From Achatina immaculata (Eukaryota; Mollusca; Gastropoda; Stylommatophora; Achatinidae): a stretch of 64,000 bases of DNA. Within the stretch, counting starts at the first letter, position 1; each line of letters starts with the position of its first letter. Under the pieces are notes generated by a model, which was given only the letters and a program-made list of their open reading frames with translations, ran no database searches and was not told the origin of the DNA. Both the position numbers and the translations under genes were made by a program. Below are positions 1 through 13,400 of the stretch, piece by piece. The stretch lies in contig CM019697.1 in assembly GCA_009760885.1 (NCBI GenBank), positions 27,768,710 to 27,832,709 on the forward strand. Direction: 5' to 3'.

Positions 1-1000
1 TGATACAATTAACATCACTCCTGTATCTAGACCAACAGGCAGCAGTGAGAATAAATGGTGAAACAATAACTTGTGACATAAAACAAGGGGTCCATCAGGG
101 GTGCATATTGTCACCCTACTTATTTAACTTGTATACTGAAAACATAATGAGGAATGTTAGAGAAGATGTTGATAAAGAATATTATGATGTCATAACAATT
201 GGAGGTTATGAAATAACAGAGATTAGATATGCTGATGACATAGTATTACTATCCATAACACAAAAAGGAATGGAAAAACTAATTATGTCAGTCCGTAAGA
301 ACAGCAAAGAGCAAAACCTCTATCTTAATGCAAATAAAACTAAATCGATGACAACTGACAAAACAAACAAGGCAGCTGAAATATGCATCAATGAGGGAAA
401 ATTGGAAGAAGTGGAGAGTTTTGAATATCTTGGATCACTACTAACTAATAATGGAGATACAATGAGGGAAGTTAAAAGGAGGATATCTATTGCTCTTCAG
501 AAAGTAAAACAACTAAAGAATGTGTGGAGAGGAACAGACATAACTACAAAAATAAGATTTTTAAGGCATGCATCTTTCCAATCACAACATATGCCTGTGA
601 AACCTGAACACTTAACAAAACAGCTAAGAAACACACAAATGCCTTTGAATATAAATGCTACAGAAGAGTTCTTAAAATATCATGACATATAAAAAAACAA
701 ATATATCCATACTACAAGAACTTAATATTGAAATAGGCTGTCTATTAAAGAGAGAAGACTTAAATATTTTGGACACATTAAATGTCATGATAATCTAGAG
801 AAGACCATCTTGAAGGGTACATAATGGGAAAAAAAAAGAGAGGAAGACCAAGACAAAGATGGCTGCAAGACATCGTTGATGATCTGCAAATGGATGCATC
901 AGCAGCAGGTCACCTTGCTCACAACCAAAAGGCCTACAGGAGTGCTGTTAGGGAGGCAACATTTCACAAGGGACATGCAAATGAATGAATGAATAGATAT
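1..1000 (+). mobile_element. LINE (RTE-like, family A) 3' end, degenerate
   Basis: The reverse transcriptase has GCILSPYLFNLYTENI (motif with the QG turn) and RYADDIVLLS (catalytic YADD, about 220-250). The frame is open from 45 to about 575, then shifts; the C-terminal part reappears near 838 as KRGRPRQRWLQDIVDDL and ends around 985 in a (TGAA)n tail. The same family recurs on the - strand at 21848-23458 and 36632-37127. The element is cut by the window edge and is not coding-competent. Confidence 0.88.
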
Positions 1001-1271
1001 TCCTAATTTATCATTTATTAGACATAATGTTCTTCATAAATCAGAGTGTTCTCATTATTATTACTTATTTTCATTTTACATTTATATCTAAATAAATTAG
1101 AACTTTTTCATTGTAGCTGTGTGTTGATAAGGATACAATTGTCGGTGTTGATTGACACATGTGTACATCCACATTTAAAATGGTTGCACAGATATTAGGT
1201 GAGCATTGATACATTATTTATTTGGTCAGTGATATGTAGATTCTGTAAATATGTTTTTTTTTTTTTTATAG

Positions 1272-1407
1272 AGAAACAATCTGGGAACACAGAGTAGCAT
1301 TTCTAGAAAAACAGATGTTGAGAAATTGGACAGAATTCTCCATATGGAATGCTGGAAAACAGGGTAGAAAGTTTTATCGTAGTTTGTCTGCACTCAGTAG
1401 AAGAAAG
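1272..1407 (+). CDS. B3GNTL1: B3GNTL1-like exon ([14 protein letters not shown])
   Basis: A T-rich tract ending ATAG precedes base 1272, and GTAAGA follows base 1407. The exon gives one base finishing a codon plus 45 codons, starting [13 protein letters not shown] and ending SLSALSRRK. It is the most conserved segment of the gene in this window. Confidence 0.88.
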
Positions 1408-4400
1408 GTAAGATGGTCTGTCTCCATCAGCTCATTTCAGTAAAATAGTGGTTAAATTGTAACATTCATTACAGTTTCAAATTACATTCTGAATATGTAA
1501 AAACATTTTCTTGATTGCTCAACATTGACTGCAGATTAATATATGAGTGTCTTCCCAAAAGTTGACTGCAGATTAACATATGAGTGTCTTCCCAAAAGTT
1601 GACTGCAGATTAATATATGAGTGTCTTCCCAAAAGTATTATCAAGGGTCATTACTTCAAGAGTAAAATTTAATTGGACATAACTTACTGTACACTGTGTT
1701 CCATGATGGACACCTTATTTTTCCATGTAGTCACCATAATGATTAAGGCATTTGTCTGAACGTAGGTCAAGTTTTTCTATACTGATCTTGTAAATGAGGT
1801 GTCCAGCACATGGGGCAACAATGATACCGGTATTTTGACATCCTTGTCACTCTGAAATATGTGGCCACCAAGATATTCCTTGAAAGCTGGGGAGATGTGA
1901 AAATAACTTGGTGCCAGATAGGGGATATGGTGGATGGTCCAGATTCTCATACCATAAATGTTGCAAGAGTTCCCAAATCAGGTTGGCTGTGGGTGGGTGA
2001 GCATTATCACAGAGGAGCTTTTGTCAACAGCCCAGGACATCAACATCTGATGATAGCTTATAAACATTCCAGTGTTGCACTGTACACAGCTGCATTAATT
2101 GTTGCTCTCCTGCCTAGGAATTTGACCAACAACATGTCTTTTAGGTCCCAAAACACAGTAGCCATCACTTCACCAGCGGATGGCATGACATTGAAATTCC
2201 TGGTTCATAGGGAGCTCGGATGCTTCCATTCCATTCTTGCATATTTCAGTACTGGGATATTATGGTGAACCTTGTCCTATCACCGGTGACAATACATTTC
2301 AGTAAATCTTGGCCGTGAATGGCATATTGTTGCAGGAATGATGGGGCATATGCCATTCTCATTGCCTTGTGGTCCTCAGAAAAGTTCTCATGATGCCCAT
2401 CGTGCACACATGTTATGAAATCCCAGCTGTACAGTCCTTCTGGACACTGTTCTATGTGACAGACTCAAGTCATGCATCAGTTCATTCACAGCCACTCATC
2501 TGTTCTCCAGTATCACACATTCAACATGTGTTTTGTTCGCTGGGCTACCTGCTATAATCTGTGCTACATCACTGGTTGTCATTCGCCTGGTTTAAAGTTC
2601 TGCACACTGTTTTGTCACAAGGTGTCAGTTCATCATACTGTCTTCATAGACTTTTAACAGCTGCCAAGTTGATGCTTGCTTTGCTTTCACAACTTATATC
2701 ACAGCATGAACCTCTTCTTTCAACCACTGCTCCATATTTACATCTATGAAAAAGACAGAAGAATGACAGAAGATGGAATCCTCAAGGATCCTGCTTTAAA
2801 TTCACCATCAATCACTGGATAAAACAATTCACTGTTAGTCAATGAACAATCGCACAATTCAATCAAATCAATCACTGAATCATCAAACAGTTCACTGTCA
2901 ACCATTGAACTATTACACTGTCAATCACTGAACCATTACACAGTACACTATCAATCACTGAATCATCACACAATTCACTACCAATCACTAAATCATGAAA
3001 CAATTCACGGTCAATCAATGAACTATCACACACTTGACTATCAATCATGGAATCATTACACAATCCACTATCAATCACTGACTCATCACACAATCCACTC
3101 TCAATCATTGAGCCATCACACAATTCACAAACAATCAACAATCAAACTGCTACAAATTAACCAGTTGAAATATTTTGTACATTAATTTTTACAACTATAC
3201 CCCCTATACATATCAAGACCCACACTTTTTGTATGGCACTGACGGGAATATCTGCATTTTTTTTAGGTGGCACAGGAAGAGTTAAATAACAAACAACACT
3301 ATGTGTAAGAATGTAGAAAAACCTTTACATTAAATAACAAATAATACTGTGTGTAAGAATGTAGAAAAACCTTTACATTAAATAACAAATAACACTGTGT
3401 GTAAGAATGTAGAAAAACCTTTACATTAAATAGCAAATAACACTGCATGTCAGAATGTAGAAAAAACTTTACAGCAAATAACACTGCATGTCAGAATGTA
3501 GAAAAACCATTACATTAAATAACACTGTGTGTTGGAATGTAGAAAAACCTTTAAAGTGTGTCAGAGTGTAGAACAACAACCTTTAAACTAAATCACATTG
3601 TGTGTTAGAATGTAGAATAACCTTTAAATAAGTCACATTGTGCGTTAGAATGTAGAATAACCTTTAAATTGTGCGTTAGAATGTAGAATAACCTTTAAAT
3701 TGTGCGTTAGAATGTAGAATAACCTTTAAATAAATCACATTGTGCGTTAGAATGTAGAATAACCTTTAAATAAGTCACATTGTGCGTTAGAATGTAGAAT
3801 AACCTTTAAATAAATCACATTGTGCGTTAGAATGTAGAATAACCTTTAAATTGTGCGTTAGAATGTAGAATAACCTTTAAATTGTGCGTTAGAATGTAGA
3901 ATAACCTTTAAATTGTGCGTTAGAATGTAGAATAACCTTTAAATTGTGCGTTAGAATGTAGAATAACCTTTAAATTGTGCGTTAGAATGTAGAATAACCT
4001 TTAAATAAATCACATTGTGCGTTAGAATGTAGAATAACCTTTAAATTGTGCGTTAGAATGTAGAATAACCTTTAAATAAGTCACATTGTGCGTTAGAATG
4101 TAGAATAACCTTTAAATAAGTCACATTGTGCGTTAGAATGTAGAATAACCTTTAAATAAATCACATTGTGCGTTAGAATGTAGAATAACCTTTAAATTGT
4201 GCGTTAGAATGTAGAATAACCTTTAAATTATGCGTTAGAATGTAGAATAACCTTTAAACAAGTCACATTATGTGTCAGAGTGTAGAATAACCTTGAACCT
4301 TTTGCTGCTACATTCACCATGCATGCCGTGACCCAGTGCGCTACATACTTTTGCATGTGGACTTTCCCTCAGTGTTGAATACTTTTTTATGTTGTCTAAA

Positions 4401-7400
4401 AATCAGAGACTTATCTCCAAATCTTTGTGATTATTTTTCCTCATTCATGTCACATATTACTATTTATCTTCTTGATGACTAAAACTTCTTTACTGAACAG
4501 TTTCTAACATAAAATGAAAAATAAAAAAATTCGGTAATGTTCTTGTGCTTGAAATTTCCAAAGAAATGATGTAACATACAATGTCTCATGGCACTCTTGG
4601 TACATATATCTTGTTTCCTGTCATATTTTATTTTTTCACACACACAGCTCACCTTTTGTCATTTGACCCTATTTCCTTCAGTGTCAACAATTCTGTTGAT
4701 AAGAAATACCGCTGAAAGTCGATCGTCACAGACATCACTGCCATTTTGTCTGAGAAATGCAGCATAGTTGATCATCACAGACATCACTGCCATTTTGTCT
4801 GAGAAATGCAACATAGTTGATCATCACAGATATCACTGCCATTTTGTCTGAGAAATGCAACATAGTTGATCATCACAGACATCACTGCCATTTTGTCTGA
4901 GAAATGCAATATAATTGATTGTCACAGACATCACTGCCATTTTGTCTGAGAAATGCAGCATAGTTGATCATCACAGACATCACTGCCATTTTGTCTGAGA
5001 AATGCAGCATAGTTGATCGTCACAGACATCACTGCCATTTTGTCTGAGAAATGCAGCATAGTTGATCATCACAGACATCAGTGCCGTTGTCTGAGAAATG
5101 CAACATTCTCAAAAGTAATTAAGAAAAAAATTGTCCTGGGACATAATTCCACTATACACATGTGATTGAAGCCAAGAGCTTTTCAACAAAAACTCATTTA
5201 TTTTCAGCTTTTTTATTTTTGCCAATCATCCAGTCATTGGTCATGGCTGAACATAAGTTCTTTGATTATCTTGTTCATTGTGAGAACTACTTATTTCAGT
5301 TTTGTTGTCACCATCACTTTTCCTAAGAAATTATGAGAGTTTCTATACAAATTCATTTTCAGGCCATGATATAAGAAATACCAAATACAATGTAACCACA
5401 AAATACTAGTGAGCAAACAATATGAGATGAACACTGGAACACAACAAACACATGTAGGGTACTTACAACCTCTTCGGTCTCATGAGACAAAAATAACATT
5501 GGCACCAACTCAACAGTTACTGCCTGCATCAGACCATGTATATTCTGTTGCAGACTGTGGGGTTGACCCCCTGTTGTTGATCACAGCTCACCTGTTTAAC
5601 CGAGCATGGAGAGAAAGTTATCTCTGTGTTCCGATTCGCTAGCTCAGTCACAAGTTTTGAGCTGGTGGGAAATTCACAAAAGAGACTTCTGTACAACCAC
5701 TTGAGGAGATTAGCTGTGTGTTAGAGTTGTTCTGAGATGTCTGCTAAGATGGTGTGATCTGAAGTGTAAGTTTCTGGTTGCTTGTCCTTTTAAGACAAAA
5801 TACATGTGGCTATGTAGTTTTGTGTTAAGAGTCGCTGTGTAGTTTTGTGTTAAGAGTGGCTATGTAGTTTTGTGTTAAGAGTCGCTATGTAATTTTGTGT
5901 TAAGAGTGGCTATGTAGTTTTGTAAGTTGGTTCGTCCCTTTGGACATGGAATGGATTCGTGTAGAAGGTATGCTGGGGTTTTTGAGAATATGAAGTAGCA
6001 TGTTTTGATGTTGTATGTTAGCACGAGTGCCCCATGGTGATGTTTATCGTCTGGACCATTTTTCTGTACTCATATTAATTGTCTCATCAGTTCTAGTCAC
6101 ATCTATCTACAGCACTTATTTACAAATGGGGATTTCATCATTCAGTTTTTGTTGACCTTTGTAACTGCTGAATCCTGTACTCTTTGGATTCAAATGGAGT
6201 GTGCCATCTGTGGTCTTGAGTGAGATGTACTTATGTAAACTGGTCAGGTTCATGTGCGGATTTGTAGTGGTTGTTTGTCCTGGGTTTTCATTTGTTACAT
6301 GGTGTTTATCAATGTAACATCTGTTGTGTCACTTGTGTAGCAGTCATGTAAATCTGCTCAGTAAACAGTGACGTTATGTAACATAGTTGATCATCACAGA
6401 TATCACTGCCATTTTGTCTGAGAAATGCAACATAGTTGATCATCACAGACATCACTGCCATTTTGTCTGAGAAATGCAATATAATTGATTGTCACAGACA
6501 TCACTGCCATTTTGTCTGAGAAATGCAGCATAGTTGATCATCACAGACATCACTGCCATTTTGTCTGAGAAATGCAGCATAGTTGATCGTCACAGACATC
6601 ACTGCCATTTTGTCTGAGAAATGCAGCATAGTTGATCATCACAGACATCAGTGCCGTTGTCTGAGAAATGCAACATTCTCAAAAGTAATTAAGAAAAAAA
6701 TTGTCCTGGGACATAATTCCACTATACACATGTGATTGAAGCCAAGAGCTTTTCAACAAAAACTCATTTATTTTCAGCTTTTTTATTTTTGCCAATCATC
6801 CAGTCATTGGTCATGGCTGAACATAAGTTCTTTGATTATCTTGTTCATTGTGAGAACTACTTATTTCAGTTTTTGTTGTCACCATCACTTTTCCTAAGAA
6901 ATTATGAGAGTTTCTATACAAATTCATTTTCAGGCCATGATATAAGAAATACCAAATACAATGTAACCACAAAATACTAGTGAGCAAACAATATGAGATG
7001 AACACTGGAACACAACAAACACATGTAGGGTACTTACAACCTCTTCGGTCTCATGAGACAAAAATAACATTGGCACCAACTCAACAGTTACTGCCTGCAT
7101 CAGACCATGTATATTCTGTTGCAGACTGTGGGGTTGACCCCCTGTTGTTGATCACAGCTCACCTGTTTAACCGAGCATGGAGAGAAAGTTATCTCTGTGT
7201 TCCGATTCGCTAGCTCAGTCACAAGTTTTGAGCTGGTGGGAAATTCACAAAAGAGACTTCTGTACAACCACTTGAGGAGATTAGCTGTGTGTTAGAGTTG
7301 TTCTGAGATGTCTGCTAAGATGGTGTGATCTGAAGTGTAAGTTTCTGGTTGCTTGTCCTTTTAAGACAAAATACATGTGGCTATGTAGTTTTGTGTTAAG

Positions 7401-10400
7401 AGTCGCTGTGTAGTTTTGTGTTAAGAGTGGCTATGTAGTTTTGTGTTAAGAGTCGCTATGTAATTTTGTGTTAAGAGTGGCTATGTAGTTTTGTAAGTTG
7501 GTTCGTCCCTTTGGACATGGAATGGATTCGTGTAGAAGGTATGCTGGGGTTTTTGAGAATATGAAGTAGCATGTTTTGATGTTGTATGTTAGCACGAGTG
7601 CCCCATGGTGATGTTTATCGTCTGGACCATTTTTCTGTACTCATATTAATTGTCTCATCAGTTCTAGTCACATCTATCTACAGCACTTATTTACAAATGG
7701 GGATTTCATCATTCAGTTTTTGTTGACCTTTGTAACTGCTGAATCCTGTACTCTTTGGATTCAAATGGAGTGTGCCATCTGTGGTCTTGAGTGAGATGTA
7801 CTTATGTAAACTGGTCAGGTTCATGTGCGGATTTGTAGTGGTTGTTTGTCCTGGGTTTTCATTTGTTACATGGTGTTTATCAATGTAACATCTGTTGTGT
7901 CACTTGTGTAGCAGTCATGTAAATCTGCTCAGTAAACAGTGACGTTATGTAACAAGGTGAATGAAGAATACAGATTCATTCCTCAAGTCAGTTAGTTGCA
8001 ACACACACACACACATACTAGCATAGTACAGTAAAGTGTGTGGGCAAGACTTGTACACTAAGCCACATATAGCTACTATGATTCCCCCTGTTTTGAACAG
8101 CTATAATAGGTTATAGAAGTGATTGGTAAAAAGGCAGAACTTATTAACAGGTCATTAGCACTAGAAACATGGAAGTCTAATGATACAGCAGAACATCTAA
8201 GCAGGTCCATAGCGGCTCTCTACATGTAATGACACTGCTCTCTACAGATGATGACACTGACTGTGCTCTCTACAGATTATGACACTAATTTTGCTCTCTA
8301 CAGATGATGACACTGACTGTGCTCTCTACAGATTATGACACTAATTTTGCTCTCTACAGATGATGACACTGACTGTGCTCTCTACAGATTATGACACTAA
8401 TTTTGCTCTCTACAGATGATGACACTGACTGTGCTCTCTACAGATTATGACACTGACTGTGCTCTCTACAGATTATGACACTAATTTTGCTCTCTACAGA
8501 TTATGACACTGATTTTGCTCTCTACAGATGATGACACTGACTGTGCTCTCTACAGATTATGACACTAATTTTGCTCTCTACAGATTATGACACTAATTTT
8601 GCTCTCTACAGATTATGACACTGATTTTGCTCTCTACAGATGATGACACTGACTGTGCTCTCTACAGATTATGACACTAATTTTGCTCTCTACAGATTAT
8701 GACACTAATTTTGCTCTCTACAGATTATGACACTAATTTTGCTCTCTAAAGATTATGACACTAATTTTGCTCTCTACAGATGATGACACTGACTGCTCTC
8801 TGTAGATGATGACACTGACTGCTCTCTGTAGATGATGACACTGACTACTGTCTGCAGATGACCTTGAATGTACTCAGTATAGATGGTGACTAACTAATAG
8901 TGGACTCTGTAGATGATGACTCTGATTGTGCTGTTTGTAGATGATGACCTTGAATTTACTATATGAAGACAATGACTCTGTGCTGGCTTCAGATTATAAT
9001 CCTTTCTGTGTTGGCTCTGACTATGCTCTTTACAAAGATCTGATTTCTCTTACAAAGATCTGATTTCTCGCTATAAAGATCTGATTCCTCTTTACAAAGA
9101 TCTCATTTCTCTCTATAAAGATCTGATTTCTCTTTACAAAGATCTCATTTCTCTCTATAAAGATCTGATTTCTCTTTACAAAGATCTGATTTCTCTCTAT
9201 AAAGATCTGATTTCTCTCTACAAAGATCTGATTTCTCTTTACAAAGATCTGATTTCTCTTTACAAAGATCTGATTTCTCTCTATAAATGATTCTGACCAT
9301 GACAGACTCTGTTCTCTCAGAAAGTGATGATTCTGACTATTCTCCCGTCATGGTATTTTAGACTTAAGTTGATCAGCTTGTCACTTCTCAAAAGATCTGA
9401 ACTGTTTATAAATTCTTATGTTCCTCATCAGCTGGAGCAAACTTGGTCAGAGAATGTAATATGAACTTCTCTCTTTAGTCATCTTTGAATTATTTTTTTT
9501 CTTTGTAACCAGGTGTCGGTGTTTTGTGATGTTGACGATAAGAAGATAAAGAAGGAGTATTACATTTATGAAGAGAGCAAGGTAACTGTAGCATTTAAAA
9601 CTAATGTAGTTGTATGTGTAATGTGTGTTGTAGTGATCTGACTTTCATTATCATGGGACATTTCTTTTTTTCTTTCATTATCATGGGACTCCTTTTCTCA
9701 TCCTTCAGAGAATTTCATGTCAAAGTTCACCTATCAAAGAAATGTGTATTGGTCCAAGTATAAAGTTGTCCATATGTGGGCACTGTGATGTATGTGTTTA
9801 CACTGTTTGTGCAATGTATGTGTGGACACAGTGTTTGTAAAATGTGCTTAACAGTAAATTATGTTTGCACTGTGTTTGATACTTCAAGATAATAGTCTTT
9901 TCTCTGGGTTGACAAGAGGAATGGTGATTTGCTTGTGTGGAATTTTGCACAAATGAGAGAGCTTTGTTTCATGTACAACTACATGGAGGGTGAACTGTGG
10001 TACATCTTTCCTTCTTACAGAAGCCCACCTGGCAGTGTTTTTATGCCTTGGTTAAGCCTTTGTTAGAATTTACAGTTGTTTGATGTACCCTTCTCATTTC
10101 TACCACATTGTTAGAATTTACAGTTGTTTGATGTACCCTTCTCATTTCTACCACATCACTTTAATGTCTAGTTTTAATCAGTTTTAGCATTCAGCTGTGT
10201 ATACTGTTTAATCATCTTTGTGTTACATTTGTGTTTTGAGTTAGATATGTTACATCTTCCCTCTCAGCTTGCTCTGTCTTGTTTACAACATATAGAAGAC
10301 ATACTTGTTGATATACATTTAGTTTCTGTAGAATGCTCCAGATTTGGTGTGAAAACATTTCTGTGGTTGTTTGGTTATTATTATTATTGTTGGCGTCATG

Positions 10401-13400
10401 ATGTGGTGGAAAATAATAATTTTCATGTTCAAATATTTCCCATTTTGATATCACAGGAAAAACCTAAACCCAGAATCCCAGTAGTACATTTTACACAGGT
10501 CAAGCCTCCAGTTGTTGTTTGTGTGAAGTTGGTGAGTGCAGTTTTATATCTTTGTGTGAAGTTGGTGAGTGCAGTTTTATATCTCTTTTGTTGTTTGTGT
10601 GAAGTTGGTGAGTGCAGTTTTATATCTTTGTGTGAAGTTAGTGAGTGGAGTTTTATATCTCTTTTGTTGTTTGTGTGAAGTTGGTGAGTGGAGTTTTATA
10701 TCTTTGTGTGAAGTTGGTGAGTGGAGTTTTATATCTCTTGTGTTGTTTGTGTGAAGTTGGTGAGTGCAGTTTTATATCTCTTTTGTTGTTTGTGTGAAGT
10801 TGGTGAGTGCAGTTTTATATCTTTGTGTGAAGTTAGTGAGTGGAGTTTTATATCTCTTTTGTTGTTTGTGTGAAGTTGGTGAGTGCAGTTTTATATCTCT
10901 TTTGTTGTTTGTGTGAAGTTGGTGAGTGCAGTTGTATATCTCTTTTGTTGTTTGTGTGAAGTTGGTGAGTGGAGTTTTATATCTCTTTTGTTGTTTGTGT
11001 GAAGTTGGTGAGTGCAGTTTTATATCTCTTTTGTTGTTTGTGTGAAGTTGTTGAGTGGAGTTTTATATCTCTTTTGTTGTTTGTGTGAAGTTGGTGAGTG
11101 CAGTTTTATATCTCTTTTATTGTTTGTGTGAAGTTGGTGAGTGCAGTTTTATATCTCTTTTGTTGTTTGTGTGAAGTTGGTGAGTGGAGTTTTATATCTC
11201 TTTTGTTGTTTGTGTGAAGTTGGTGAGTGCAGTTGTATATCTCTTTTGTTGTTTGTGTGAAGTTGGTGAGTGGAGTTTTATATCTCTTTTGTTGTTTGTG
11301 TGAAGTTGGTGAGTGCAGTTGTATATCTCTTTTGTTGTTTGTGTGAAGTTGGTGAGTGCAGTTTTATATCTTTGTGTGAAGTTGGTGAGTGGAGTTTTAT
11401 ATCTCTTTTGTTGTTTGTATAAAGTTGGTGAGTGGAGTTTTATATCTCTTTTGTTGTTTGTATAAAGTTGGTGAGTGGAGTTTTATATCTTTGTGTGAAG
11501 TTGTTGAGTGGAGTTTTATATCTATTTTGCTGTTTGTGTGAAGTTGGTGAGTGGAGTTTTATATTTGCTATTTGTATAATGTTTTTGAGTGGAGTTTCAT
11601 ATCTCATTTGTTGTTTGAAATTTTACTAGGGCAAATTAAAAAATGGACTTTAATTTTGCTCTAAAAATCTGAACCGAGTAGTAGACAGTTGTAGTGCACA
11701 TATGTTAGCCCATTCCTTCATAGATGTGTGTGTGTGTGGAGGCATGTCATTAATTTTGAAAATATGATGTCAGCAGAACCATGAAATATGATGTCAGCAG
11801 CTGAGCTGATAGCCTGCATGAAGGATCGTGTACTCTGGAGAAGCATAATAGCCAACGCCAGTCGGCACGGCACCTGATGATGATGATGATGAGACCAGAT
11901 CAGAGATGATTGCTCCCTTGAAAGCATGCATAAGGATGAATAGCATACAGTTATTTGTTTCTTGGGTAATGAAAGTGAGAAATCTGGAAATATTCATGAC
12001 AGAATGAAGAGGCAGTATATGAGAATGTGTGTCATTTCACTGTATGAATGATACAGGAAAAAGATGTCAAATTTGGCAGATGCAGCTTGCTTCAGTCATG
12101 GATGACACAGGAAAAAGATGTCAAATTTGGCAGATGCAGCTTGCTCCAGTCATGGATGACACAGGAAAAAGATGTCAAATTTGGCAGATGCAGCTTGCTC
12201 CAGTCATGGATGACACAGGAAAAAGATGTCAAATTTGGCAGATGCAGCTTGCTTCAGTCATGGATGACACAGGAAAAAGATGTCAGATTTGGCAGATGCA
12301 GCTTGCTCCAGTCGTGAATGACACAGGAAAAAGATGTCAAATTTGGCAGATGCAGCTTGCTCCAGTCGTGGATGACACAGGAAAAAGATGTTAAATTTGG
12401 CAGATGCAGCTTGCTCCAGTCGTGGATGACACAGGAAAAAGATGTTAAATTTGGCAGATGCAGCTTGCTCCAGTCGTGGATGACACAAGAAAAAGATGTC
12501 AAATTTGGCAGATGCAGCTTGCTCCAGTCATGGATGACACAGGAAAAAGATGTCAAATTTGGCAGATGCAGCTTGCTCCAGTCATGGATGACACAGGAAA
12601 AAGATATTAGATTTGGCAGATGCAGCTTGCTCCAGTCGGCCTCAAAACTTTGGTTAGGTCTGATGCTAATATGGAAGTGAAATGAATGACATGGGCAACA
12701 ATCAGTGAGGTGGCCAGAGAATTGAAGATTAATCATGGCATGGTGCCCCCACATTATTCACAAAAGCCAAAACTTCTCACCCCTGATCCAAATGATTTTG
12801 TGAGGATGGTTGTGAAACTCTTGTAGCACACCTTGAAGCTGAATGAGCTGGCTTTATAAAATATGTAGTCACTAACAACAAATGCTGGATAGAGACAAAG
12901 TGAGCCAGCAAGAAGTGAGGATATTCTTCTTTTCAGAAACCAAAGAAGTTCCATACAACTCTGTTGTCTGAAAAATTTATGGTGATGCTTTTCTGGGATG
13001 ATAAAGTTACATTCCTGGTATACAGTGGTATTTGATGATTATCATGTGTTTGAATCCATCAGGTGGGCACTAGGTGGGAAGAAGTTCAAAAGGACAAAGA
13101 GATTAAAGAGACTGTAATCCTGACATTAGGGAAGTGGTGGTGAACCTACAGTAATGCAGTGGTGGGAACTATGTTGAAATGTGTTACGGCATCTTCACTC
13201 ATATTTGTACATTTTATTCTAATACAAATTACAAAAAATAAGGCTACTTTTTAACTCACATTCTTATTTTGTTTGTTGTTTGTGTGAAGTTTGCAAGCAG
13301 AGTTTTATATTTTGTTTGTTGTGTGGAGAGTGTGAGGAAAGTTTTGTAGTTTGTTTTAGAGTTTATGAGTACAATTTTATGTATTACTTGCTATCTATGA

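Noticed and set aside
2872..3141. 89-codon - strand repeat protein
   Set aside because: Read-through of the 29-bp minisatellite.
3535..4295. CRISPR-like array
   Set aside because: Units are contiguous with no unique spacers, and the genome is a eukaryote; it is a minisatellite.
5409..5642. 77-codon frame present twice (also 6980-7213)
   Set aside because: It is present twice only because the 1.57 kb segment is duplicated; no homology recognised and the two copies are too similar to show selection.
4811..6380. LTR of a retrotransposon (two direct copies)
   Set aside because: The copies are directly adjacent with no internal coding region, and no TG...CA ends, primer-binding site or polypurine tract were seen.
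12254..12754. 166-codon - strand frame and 120-codon + strand frames
   Set aside because: They arise from the 54-bp minisatellite (18 codons per unit); no non-repeat protein sequence or start context supports a gene.
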